Source of the DNA: Piscinibacter sp047602365
Lineage (GTDB): Bacteria > Pseudomonadota > Gammaproteobacteria > Burkholderiales > Burkholderiaceae_C
DNA: 64,000 nt
Assembly: GCA_047602365.1 (NCBI GenBank)
Contig: JASGHM010000002.1
Span: 2,108,001 to 2,172,000, forward strand
Reading direction: 5' to 3'
Shown: positions 26,642 to 34,481 of the stretch, one piece after another
Numbering within the stretch: position 1 is the first letter of the stretch
Layout: each line of letters opens with the position of its first letter
Notes under the pieces: model-generated
What the model was told of the DNA's origin: nothing
What the model saw: the letters and a program-made list of their open reading frames with translations, nothing else
The model's database searches: none
Translations under genes and position numbers: made by a program

Positions 26642-28415
26642 ATGTCGCTGAACAACCTGAAGATGAGCAAGCGCCTCGCGCTTGGGTTTGGATCGCTGCT
26701 GGCCCTGATGGCCCTGTTGTTCGCCACGGCGTTCTGGCAACTGGTGCTCAACGCGGAGAGCACGGCCACGGCCACCGAGTACGAGCGCCGCGCCAGTCTG
26801 GTCACCGAGTGGGTGGCGCTGACCGAATCGAACGTCATCCGCACCGTGGCGATCGCCAAGTCGTCCGGTCAGCCGCAGGTCGAAGCATTCTTCGCGCCGC
26901 AGATGAAGGAGACCTCGGCCAAGATCAGCGAGCTGCAGAAGGAGCTCGAGACCGTGATCAGCTCCGAGAAGGGCAAGGCGCTGCTCGCCGACGTGGGCGA
27001 GAAGCGCAAGGTCTACATCGACCTGCGCAAGGAGGTCATGGCGCTGATCAAGAACGCCGACCACCTGGCGGCCGAGGCGCTGCTCGACGAACAAGGTGAT
27101 CCCGGCCTCGCAGATCTACCTGCAGTCGATGCACACCATCCGCAGCTTCGAGAACGAGCTGGCTGCCGGGCATGCCAAGGCGGTGGCCGACGGCCTGTCG
27201 CGCGGCAAGGTGGTGCTGACGGTGCTGCTGATCGCCGGGCTGGTCATCGGCAGCCTGATGGCCTGGTCGATCGCCGTCTCCGTGACTGCGCCGGTGCGCG
27301 AGGCGGTGCATGCAGCCGAAGTGATCGCCAGCGGCGACCTGACGCACAGCGTCAGCTCGACGCGCGGTGACGAGCTCGGCGACCTGCTGCGCACGATCGC
27401 TCGCATGCAGGAGTCGCTGCGTGGCCTGGTCGGTCGCGTCCGCTCCAGCACCGACAGCATCGGCACCGCCAGCGTGCAGATCGCCACCGGCAACCAGGAC
27501 CTGTCGGCGCGCACCGAGCAGACGGCCAGCAACCTGCAGCAGGCTGCCTCGTCGATGGAAGAGCTCAGCGGCACGGTCAAGCAGAGCGCCGACTCGGCCC
27601 GACAGGCCAACCAGCTCGCCGCCTCCGCCGCCGAGGTCGCCCAGCGCGGCGGCTCCGTCGTCTCCCAGGTGGTCTCCACCATGGACGAGATCAACGCCAG
27701 CTCCAAGAAGATCGCCGACATCATCGGCGTCATCGACGGCATCGCCTTCCAGACCAACATCCTGGCGCTGAACGCCGCGGTCGAGGCCGCCCGCGCCGGC
27801 GAGCAGGGCCGTGGCTTCGCCGTCGTCGCCTCCGAGGTCCGTTCGCTGGCCCAGCGCAGCGCCGAGGCCGCCAAGGAGATCAAGGGCCTGATCGGCACCT
27901 CCGTCGACAAGGTCGAGACCGGCTCGCGCCTGGTCAGCGATGCCGGCACGACGATGAACGAGATCGTCGCCTCGGTGCAGCGCGTCTCCGACATCATCGG
28001 CGAGATCACCGCCTCGGCCGCCGAGCAGAGCGACGGCATCGGCCAGGTCAACACCGCCGTCAACCAGCTCGACCAGATGACGCAGCAGAACGCCGCGCTG
28101 GTCGAACAGTCCGCCGCCGCCGCCGAAAGCCTGAAGGATCAGGCGCTGCGCCTGGCCGAAGTGGTGTCGTCGTTCCGCCTCGCGGACGGCCCGTCGGTGC
28201 AGCCGATGCCGCAGCCGGCGGTGTCGACGCCGCCGGTGGCCGCCGCCGTCGGCACGCCGCGCCCCGCCCCGGCCAAGCCGGTGGTCGTGGCCAGCGCCAA
28301 GCCCGTCGAACGCGTGAAGCCGGCCGTGAAGGCCGAGCCCCGCCCCGAGCCCAAGCCGGTGGTGCGCCCCGCCCCGGCCACGAGCGCCCCCGACGGCGAT
28401 TGGGAAACCTTCTGA
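26642..28415 (+). CDS. Methyl-accepting chemotaxis protein 1, with C-terminal CheR-docking pentapeptide (frameshifted as read)
   Basis: Membrane receptor: N-terminal helix (about 12-35), periplasmic ligand domain of about 150 residues, second helix (TVLLIAGLVIGSLMAWSIAV), HAMP and a 36-heptad-type signalling domain. The periplasmic half and the rest are in different frames; removing one base near 27092 joins them into 590 residues (ALLDE to KVIPASQIY). After the signalling domain there is a Pro/Ala/Val-rich linker of about 75 residues ending in DWETF, the type of pentapeptide that tethers CheR/CheB. None of the other four receptors has it. The ligand is unknown. Confidence 0.85.
27576..28136 (+). 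repeat. Homogenised receptor signalling block, copy 1
   Basis: 561-base block almost identical to 29397-29957, 30981-31541 and 32577-33137, and in part to 35304-35654. It encodes the adaptation and hairpin region. This copy shares GCGGTCGAGGCCGCC-type variants with copy 4, but its upstream flank matches copy 3. Confidence 0.85.
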
Positions 28416-28445
28416 GTCACGGATCACGAGCCCGGGTCTGACACC

Positions 28446-30014
28446 ATGAATCTCCAGCCGATGCTTCGCCAGTTCACGATCCGCGTGCGCATGCTCGGCG
28501 CGATCGCCGTCGTGCTCGCGCTCTTCCTGGTCGTCGGCGGCACCGCGCTGCTCGGCGGCAAGCACCTGAAGGACCTGAACCACCAGTTCATGAGCCATTC
28601 GGTGCACGAGATCACCGCGGCCAGCGAGCTGCGCAACCGCCTCGGCATGCTGCGCCAGCACGAGAAGAACATGGTCATCGACTATGAGGACGGGCTGGCG
28701 GTGCTCAAGCACCGCGAAGCCTGGCTGGCCGAGGCCGCGGCGCTGAAGAAGGCGTTCGAGTCGCTGCTCGAAGGCGAGGAGGACGAGGACAACAAGTTCG
28801 CGCTGCAGGCGCTGAAGAGCCTCGAGTCCTACGTCAGCGAATCCAAGCCGGTGCTCGACGCGGTGCAGAACGGCGCCTTCGACACCGCCAAGGTGGCCGA
28901 CCGCCGCCTCGACAAGGCCAAGTCGCACATGGTCGCGGTGGAGAAGGACGTCGCCGAGATCGATCGCATCATCCAGGCCGAGGTCGAGGCGCAGAAGACC
29001 GAGTTCGATGCCTCGATGCAGCACACGCTGTATGCGTTCGCGGTGGCCCTGGCCGTGGCGCTGCTGATCGTCGCGCCGCTGACCCTGCTCAACTCGCGCT
29101 CGATCGTGCAGCCGATGGAACAGGCGCGCGAACTCGCCCAGGCCATCGCCGGCGGCGACCTGACGCGCCGCATCACCGTGGAAGGCAAGGACGAGGCCAG
29201 CGCGCTGCTCGAATCCTTGAGCCGGATGCAGGAGTTCCTGCGTTCGCTGGTCGGCCAGGTGCGGGTGTCGGGCGAAAGCATCGGCACGGCCAGCGCGGAG
29301 ATTGCCAGCGGCAACCAGGACCTGTCGCAGCGCACCGAGCAGGCTGCCAGCAACCTGCAGCAGACCGCCAGCTCGGTCGAGCAGCTCAACGGCACCGTCA
29401 AGCAGAGCGCCGACTCGGCGCGCCAGGCCAACCAGCTCGCGGCCTCCGCCGCCGAGGTCGCCCAGCGCGGCGGCTCCGTCGTCTCCCAGGTGGTCTCCAC
29501 CATGGACGAGATCAACGCCAGCTCCAAGAAGATCGCCGACATCATCGGCGTCATCGACGGCATCGCCTTCCAGACCAACATCCTGGCCCTGAACGCCGCC
29601 GTCGAAGCCGCACGTGCCGGCGAGCAGGGCCGCGGCTTCGCCGTCGTCGCCTCCGAGGTCCGCTCGCTGGCCCAGCGCAGCGCCGAGGCCGCCAAGGAGA
29701 TCAAGGGCCTGATCGGCACCTCCGTCGACAAGGTCGAGACCGGCTCGCGCCTGGTCAGCGATGCTGGCACGACGATGAACGAGATCGTCGCCTCGGTGCA
29801 GCGCGTCTCCGACATCATCGGCGAGATCACCGCCTCGGCTGCCGAGCAGAGCGACGGCATCGGCCAGGTCAACACCGCCGTCAACCAGCTCGACCAGATG
29901 ACCCAGCAGAACGCCGCGCTGGTCGAACAGTCCGCCGCCGCCGCCGAGAGCCTGAAGGAACAGGTCGTGCGGCTGAACCAGGTCGTCGGTGCCTTCCGCG
30001 TCGAGGCCGCCTGA
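28446..30014 (+). CDS. Methyl-accepting chemotaxis protein 2
   Basis: 522 residues: helix 1 (about 14-36, IAVVLALFLVVGGTALL), a four-helix-bundle-like periplasmic domain (about 37-195), helix 2 (AFAVALAVALLIVAPLTLL), HAMP (QPMEQARELAQAIAGGDLTR) and the shared signalling domain ending in VVGAFRVEAA. No CheR pentapeptide. It lies 30 bases after MCP 1. The ligand domain is unrelated in sequence to those of its neighbours, while the signalling half is almost the same, so the array samples different ligands with one output module. Confidence 0.9.
   Translation: MNLQPMLRQFTIRVRMLGAIAVVLALFLVVGGTALLGGKHLKDLNHQFMSHSVHEITAASELRNRLGMLRQHEKNMVIDYEDGLAVLKHREAWLAEAAALKKAFESLLEGEEDEDNKFALQALKSLESYVSESKPVLDAVQNGAFDTAKVADRRLDKAKSHMVAVEKDVAEIDRIIQAEVEAQKTEFDASMQHTLYAFAVALAVALLIVAPLTLLNSRSIVQPMEQARELAQAIAGGDLTRRITVEGKDEASALLESLSRMQEFLRSLVGQVRVSGESIGTASAEIASGNQDLSQRTEQAASNLQQTASSVEQLNGTVKQSADSARQANQLAASAAEVAQRGGSVVSQVVSTMDEINASSKKIADIIGVIDGIAFQTNILALNAAVEAARAGEQGRGFAVVASEVRSLAQRSAEAAKEIKGLIGTSVDKVETGSRLVSDAGTTMNEIVASVQRVSDIIGEITASAAEQSDGIGQVNTAVNQLDQMTQQNAALVEQSAAAAESLKEQVVRLNQVVGAFRVEAA
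29397..29957 (+). repeat. Homogenised receptor signalling block, copy 2
   Basis: 561 bases aligned without gaps to copies 1, 3 and 4. Its upstream flank (CAGACCGCCAGCTCGGTCGA) is shared with copy 4, while its middle variants are shared with copies 3 and 5. Confidence 0.85.
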
Positions 30015-30053
30015 GCGGCCCGCCCCCTTTCCCCCAGCTCTCCTGACACTCGA

Positions 30054-31598
30054 ATGAATCAACTGCGCATCGCCACCCGCCTGTGGATGGCCGTCGGGCT
30101 GTTCATCGCAGCCCTGCTCCTGCTGATCGCCTTTGCCGCCTGGCGCTCTGCCCACTCGCAGGCCCGCGGCGACGAACTGCTGTCGCTCAGCGAAGCGAAG
30201 ATCCAGACCGCCTCGCGCTGGGCCGCGCTGACCGAAGGCGCCGTCGCGCGCGCCCAGGCCGGCGCGATCAGCGCCGATCCGTCGGTGCAGGTCAGCTTCA
30301 AGCCGGTCAACGACAAGGCGATCGCACAGATCACCGAGCTGCAGAAGAAGCTCAAGGAGATGCCGCAGACCGCGGAAGAGACGCGCCAGATGGAGACCAT
30401 CGCGGCGAACCGCAAGATCGTGCTCGAGTCCTCCGGCCGCATCGGCAAGATGAAGGAAGCCGGTGACGCCGAAGGCGCACGACGCGAAGTGTCGACGGTG
30501 TTCACCCCGGCCACCGAGGTCTACCTGCAATCGCTGCGCGACTTCGTCGTGCTGCAGGAGCGTGCCGCCACCGACGCACGCACGCAGCTGGCCCAGGAGC
30601 GCCGCAGCACGGTGCAGCTGGCGGCGCTGATCGTCGGCCTGATCGTGGTCGGCGCGCTGTTCGGCACGGCGGCACTGATCCGCTCGATCCAGCGCCCGGT
30701 GCGCGAGGCGGTCGACCTGGCCGGCCGCATCGCCGGCGGCGACCTGGCTCAGAGTGCGCCGAGCACCCGCGGCGACGAGATGGGCGACATGATGCGCGCG
30801 CTGCAGAGCATGCGCGACGCGCTGCGCCGCACGATGCAGGACGTCAGCACCGCCACCGACAGCATCCGTACCGCCAGTGCCGAGATCGCCACCGGCAACC
30901 AGGACCTGTCGGCGCGCACCGAGCAGACGGCCAGCAACCTGCAGCAGGCTGCCTCGTCGATGGAAGAGCTCAGCGGCACGGTCAAGCAGAGCGCCGACTC
31001 GGCGCGCCAGGCCAACCAGCTCGCGGCTTCCGCCGCCGAAGTCGCCCAGCGCGGCGGCTCCGTCGTCTCCCAGGTGGTCTCCACCATGGACGAGATCAAC
31101 GCCAGCTCCAAGAAGATCGCCGACATCATCGGCGTCATCGACGGCATCGCCTTCCAGACCAACATCCTGGCGCTGAACGCCGCCGTCGAAGCCGCACGTG
31201 CCGGCGAGCAGGGCCGTGGCTTCGCCGTCGTCGCCTCCGAGGTCCGCTCGCTGGCCCAGCGCAGCGCCGAGGCCGCCAAGGAGATCAAGGGCCTGATCGG
31301 CACCTCCGTCGACAAGGTCGAGACCGGCTCGCGCCTGGTCAGCGATGCCGGCACGACGATGAACGAGATCGTCGCCTCGGTGCAGCGCGTCTCCGACATC
31401 ATCGGCGAGATCACCGCCTCGGCCGCCGAGCAGAGCGACGGCATCGGCCAGGTCAACACCGCCGTCAACCAGCTCGACCAGATGACCCAGCAGAACGCCG
31501 CTCTGGTCGAACAGTCCGCCGCCGCCGCCGAGAGCCTGAAGGATCAGGCCGGCCGGCTGAACGCGGTGATCGAGACCTTCCGGCTGCAGGCCGCCTGA
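30054..31598 (+). CDS. Methyl-accepting chemotaxis protein 3
   Basis: 514 residues: helix 1 (about 10-32), a periplasmic helical domain containing QITELQKKLKEMPQTAEET (about 33-190), helix 2 (LAALIVGLIVVGALFGTAAL), HAMP (REAVDLAGRIAGGDLAQ) and the shared signalling domain. Its ligand domain resembles that of MCP 1 in pattern (WAALTEGAVARAQAGAISAD versus WVALTESNVIRTVAIAKSS), so these two may be sister receptors. No CheR pentapeptide. It begins 39 bases after MCP 2. Confidence 0.9.
   Translation: MNQLRIATRLWMAVGLFIAALLLLIAFAAWRSAHSQARGDELLSLSEAKIQTASRWAALTEGAVARAQAGAISADPSVQVSFKPVNDKAIAQITELQKKLKEMPQTAEETRQMETIAANRKIVLESSGRIGKMKEAGDAEGARREVSTVFTPATEVYLQSLRDFVVLQERAATDARTQLAQERRSTVQLAALIVGLIVVGALFGTAALIRSIQRPVREAVDLAGRIAGGDLAQSAPSTRGDEMGDMMRALQSMRDALRRTMQDVSTATDSIRTASAEIATGNQDLSARTEQTASNLQQAASSMEELSGTVKQSADSARQANQLAASAAEVAQRGGSVVSQVVSTMDEINASSKKIADIIGVIDGIAFQTNILALNAAVEAARAGEQGRGFAVVASEVRSLAQRSAEAAKEIKGLIGTSVDKVETGSRLVSDAGTTMNEIVASVQRVSDIIGEITASAAEQSDGIGQVNTAVNQLDQMTQQNAALVEQSAAAAESLKDQAGRLNAVIETFRLQAA
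30981..31541 (+). repeat. Homogenised receptor signalling block, copy 3
   Basis: 561 bases colinear with copies 1, 2 and 4. The sequence just upstream (CAGGCTGCCTCGTCGATGGA) matches copy 1, whereas the GCCGTCGAAGCCGCACGTGC variant inside the block matches copies 2 and 5. Confidence 0.85.
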
Positions 31599-31628
31599 GG
31601 CCCGAGTTCCCTTCGCATCGCACGAGCC

Positions 31629-33191
31629 ATGGAAACTCTGCTTCGCAACCTCACCATCCGTTCCCGATTCATCGCGGCGACGCTGCTGATCGGCGTGCTC
31701 ACTGCCGTGCTGCTCGGCGGCACGCGGCTGGCGCGTGACAGCGCCAACGCCAAGCTCGACGGCACCGTCACCGAGCAGATGGCCGCCGCCGGCGTCGCCG
31801 AGGCGATGCGCATGCACCTGGCCACGATGGTGCGCCACGAGCTGGGCATGATGCTCAACGCGGCGAACACCAACGAGGTCGATCGCATCCGCGAGATGTG
31901 GGCGCAATCACGCGCCGCGCTGCGCAAGGGGCTCGAAGCCTCGGCCCAGGGACTGCCGGCCGACTCGGCCAGCGCCGCCGAGGTGGCGAAGACGCTGGCT
32001 GCGCTGAAGGCCCATGACGAGATCCTCGACCCGCTGGTCAAGCAGCTCAGCGGCGCGCTGATCGACGGCACGACCGCCTTCGCCTATGCCGGCAAGGCCG
32101 AACCGCACCTGCAGGTCATCGAGAAGGCACTCGACACGATGACCACCGAGGCCCGTGCCCGCATCGACACGACACGCGACGCGGCACGGGCCGGCGACCG
32201 CATGCTGGGCTACGTCGGCATCGGCGGCGGCCTGCTGATCCTGCTGCTGCTCGGCGGGGTGATGTGGTTCACCTACCGCTCGGTCCAGCAGCCGATCGCC
32301 GACGCCCGCGCGCTGGCAGCGCGCATCGCCAACCACGACCTGACCGGCGAGCTGCGTGTCGAAGGCCGCGACGAGCCAGCCGAGCTGCTGCGCTCGCTGC
32401 AGCACATGCAGGATTCGCTGCGCGGCCTGGTCGGCCAGGTGCGCGCCAGCAGCGAGAACATCGGCACCGCCAGCGCGGAGATCGCCAGCGGCAACCAGGA
32501 CCTGTCGCAGCGCACCGAGCAGGCCGCCAGCAACCTGCAGCAGACCGCCAGCTCGGTCGAGCAGCTCAACGGCACCGTCAAGCAGAGCGCCGACTCGGCC
32601 CGCCAGGCCAACCAGCTCGCCGCTTCCGCCGCCGAGGTCGCCCAGCGCGGCGGCTCCGTCGTCTCCCAGGTGGTCTCCACCATGGACGAGATCAACGCCA
32701 GCTCCAAGAAGATCGCCGACATCATCGGCGTCATCGACGGCATCGCCTTCCAGACCAACATCCTGGCGCTGAACGCCGCGGTCGAGGCCGCCCGCGCCGG
32801 CGAGCAGGGCCGTGGCTTCGCCGTCGTCGCCTCCGAGGTCCGTTCGCTGGCCCAGCGCAGCGCCGAGGCCGCCAAGGAGATCAAGGGCCTGATCGGCACC
32901 TCCGTCGACAAGGTCGAGACCGGCTCGCGCCTGGTCAGCGATGCCGGCACGACGATGAACGAGATCGTCGCCTCGGTCCAGCGCGTCTCCGACATCATCG
33001 GCGAGATCACCGCCTCGGCCGCCGAGCAGAGCGACGGCATCGGCCAGGTCAACACCGCCGTCAACCAGCTCGACCAGATGACGCAGCAGAACGCCGCTCT
33101 GGTCGAACAGTCCGCCGCCGCCGCCGAGAGCCTGAAGGAACAGGTCGTGCGGCTGAACCAGGTCGTCGGCAACTTCCGCGTCAATCACTGA
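31629..33191 (+). CDS. Methyl-accepting chemotaxis protein 4
   Basis: 520 residues: helix 1 (about 16-36), a periplasmic domain (about 37-195), helix 2 (MLGYVGIGGGLLILLLLGGVMWF), HAMP (QPIADARALAARIANHDLTG) and the shared signalling domain ending VVGNFRVNH. No CheR pentapeptide. It lies 30 bases after MCP 3 and 32 bases before the first cheW. The ligand is unknown. Confidence 0.9.
   Translation: METLLRNLTIRSRFIAATLLIGVLTAVLLGGTRLARDSANAKLDGTVTEQMAAAGVAEAMRMHLATMVRHELGMMLNAANTNEVDRIREMWAQSRAALRKGLEASAQGLPADSASAAEVAKTLAALKAHDEILDPLVKQLSGALIDGTTAFAYAGKAEPHLQVIEKALDTMTTEARARIDTTRDAARAGDRMLGYVGIGGGLLILLLLGGVMWFTYRSVQQPIADARALAARIANHDLTGELRVEGRDEPAELLRSLQHMQDSLRGLVGQVRASSENIGTASAEIASGNQDLSQRTEQAASNLQQTASSVEQLNGTVKQSADSARQANQLAASAAEVAQRGGSVVSQVVSTMDEINASSKKIADIIGVIDGIAFQTNILALNAAVEAARAGEQGRGFAVVASEVRSLAQRSAEAAKEIKGLIGTSVDKVETGSRLVSDAGTTMNEIVASVQRVSDIIGEITASAAEQSDGIGQVNTAVNQLDQMTQQNAALVEQSAAAAESLKEQVVRLNQVVGNFRVNH
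32577..33137 (+). repeat. Homogenised receptor signalling block, copy 4
   Basis: 561 bases colinear with copies 1-3. The flank upstream matches copy 2, and the middle variants match copy 1. Confidence 0.85.
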
Positions 33192-33223
33192 TTCCCACTT
33201 CCTCCCAGCCAGCGAGAACCACC

Positions 33224-33757
33224 ATGGACATGATCACCGACGCCCAGCACGTGGCCCAACACGAAGCGGCCCGCGCGCAGGCCGCCACCGGCCATGCCGG
33301 CGGCGAGTTCCTCACCTTCCGCCTCGGCGACGAGGAGTACGGCATCGACATCCTGCGCGTGCAGGAGATCCGCTCCTACGAGCAGCCCACCCGCATCGCC
33401 AACGCCCCGACCTTCATCAAGGGCGTCGTCAATCTGCGCGGCGTCATCGTCCCCATCGTCGACCTGCGCATGAAGCTCGGCTGCGCCTCCTCCGAGTACA
33501 ACGCCTTCACCGTCGTCATCGTCCTCAACGTCAAGGGCCGTGTCGTCGGCGCCGTCGTCGACTCCGTCTCCGACGTGCTCGAACTCTCCGCCGAGTCCAT
33601 CAAGCCCGCCCCGGAGATGTCCTCCGCCATCGACTCCGGCTTCATCACCGGCATCGGCGCGGTCAAGAACGGCGACGCCGAGCGCATGCTCATCCTCATG
33701 GACATCGAGTCCCTCATGGCCTCCGCCGACATGGGACTGATCAACGAAGTGCACTGA
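33224..33757 (+). CDS. cheW: Chemotaxis coupling protein CheW, copy 1
   Basis: 177-residue CheW adaptor linking receptors to CheA: an N-terminal extension of about 25 residues, then the beta-barrel core (FLTFRLGDEEYGIDILRVQEI, VNLRGVIVPIVDLRMKL). The coding sequence is base-for-base the same as the second copy at 33923. Codon use is unlike its neighbours: all 12 serines are TCC, and 9 of 13 leucines are CTC although adjacent genes prefer CTG and TCG/AGC. A hairpin follows the stop. Confidence 0.92.
   Translation: MDMITDAQHVAQHEAARAQAATGHAGGEFLTFRLGDEEYGIDILRVQEIRSYEQPTRIANAPTFIKGVVNLRGVIVPIVDLRMKLGCASSEYNAFTVVIVLNVKGRVVGAVVDSVSDVLELSAESIKPAPEMSSAIDSGFITGIGAVKNGDAERMLILMDIESLMASADMGLINEVH
33224..33757 (+). 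repeat. 534-bp identical direct repeat, copy 1 (entire cheW ORF)
   Basis: By eye every base from ATG to TGA equals 33923-34456, 699 bases downstream. Identity stops within two or three bases before the ATG and at the TGA, so the repeat coincides with the reading frame. Confidence 0.9.
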
Positions 33758-33780
33758 GCCACCGCTTGACCGGGCTCAAG

Positions 33781-33802
33781 AAGGCCGCCCCCGGGCGGCC
33801 TT
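33781..33802 (+). terminator. Strong hairpin between the two cheW copies
   Basis: AAGGCCGCCC and GGGCGGCCTT (33781-33802) form a near-perfect 9-10 bp stem, 23 bases after the first cheW stop. It is followed by TCGGCGTTTG rather than a long T-tract. Position fits the end of the cheA-MCP-cheW transcript, leaving the second cheW with its own promoter. Confidence 0.6.
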
Positions 33803-33850
33803 CGGCGTTTGTGGTCTGCCAACCTCGTCACGAACCAGGCCTCACAGGCC

Positions 33851-33877
33851 TCCACTTCACGGTGCATCTGCCGATAC
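33851..33877 (+). promoter_or_regulatory. Weak sigma-28-like element before the second cheW
   Basis: TCCACTTC (33851-33858), an 11-base spacer and GCCGATAC (33870-33877). The -10 half has 7 of 8 consensus bases; the -35 half is poor. It lies 45 bases before the second cheW ATG. The rest of 33803-33922 shows no gene. Confidence 0.35.
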
Positions 33878-33922
33878 GGTGAGTCAGGCAGTCATCTATT
33901 GCGTGAACGAAGGAGCTCCCCC

Positions 33923-34456
33923 ATGGACATGATCACCGACGCCCAGCACGTGGCCCAACACGAAGCGGCCCGCGCGCAGGCCGCCACCGGCCATGCCGGC
34001 GGCGAGTTCCTCACCTTCCGCCTCGGCGACGAGGAGTACGGCATCGACATCCTGCGCGTGCAGGAGATCCGCTCCTACGAGCAGCCCACCCGCATCGCCA
34101 ACGCCCCGACCTTCATCAAGGGCGTCGTCAATCTGCGCGGCGTCATCGTCCCCATCGTCGACCTGCGCATGAAGCTCGGCTGCGCCTCCTCCGAGTACAA
34201 CGCCTTCACCGTCGTCATCGTCCTCAACGTCAAGGGCCGTGTCGTCGGCGCCGTCGTCGACTCCGTCTCCGACGTGCTCGAACTCTCCGCCGAGTCCATC
34301 AAGCCCGCCCCGGAGATGTCCTCCGCCATCGACTCCGGCTTCATCACCGGCATCGGCGCGGTCAAGAACGGCGACGCCGAGCGCATGCTCATCCTCATGG
34401 ACATCGAGTCCCTCATGGCCTCCGCCGACATGGGACTGATCAACGAAGTGCACTGA
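33923..34456 (+). CDS. cheW: Chemotaxis coupling protein CheW, copy 2 (identical to copy 1)
   Basis: Same 177-residue protein and the same 534 bases as copy 1, but with a different leader (GGAGCT RBS-like, seven bases before ATG) and different downstream sequence. It is followed after 25 bases by MCP 5. Two identical adaptors cannot differ in binding, so the difference must be dosage or timing. The frame is also open upstream from 33809 (ATG or GTG), but that extension has no CheW similarity. Confidence 0.9.
   Translation: MDMITDAQHVAQHEAARAQAATGHAGGEFLTFRLGDEEYGIDILRVQEIRSYEQPTRIANAPTFIKGVVNLRGVIVPIVDLRMKLGCASSEYNAFTVVIVLNVKGRVVGAVVDSVSDVLELSAESIKPAPEMSSAIDSGFITGIGAVKNGDAERMLILMDIESLMASADMGLINEVH
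33923..34456 (+). repeat. 534-bp identical direct repeat, copy 2 (entire cheW ORF)
   Basis: Second member of the ORF-exact direct repeat. Recombination between the copies would remove 699 bases and leave one cheW. Confidence 0.9.
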
Positions 34457-34481
34457 CAAGAACCATCCGGAGACATCACGC

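Noticed and set aside
27080..27110. Programmed ribosomal frameshifting in MCP 1
   Set aside because: No slippery heptamer, stem-loop or internal Shine-Dalgarno is evident at GACGAACAAGG, and other unrelated genes in the window show the same kind of extra base.
27048..31907. 1619-codon open frame on the minus strand across MCPs 1-4
   Set aside because: It is antisense to genes with clear receptor domains and repeats because the receptor blocks repeat. Its composition (Asp/Gly/Leu/His-rich repeats) is the reverse-frame shadow of GC-rich receptor codons.
33224..34456. Insertion sequence or composite element bounded by the identical repeats
   Set aside because: There is no transposase, terminal inverted repeat or target duplication; the repeats are simply the two cheW frames.
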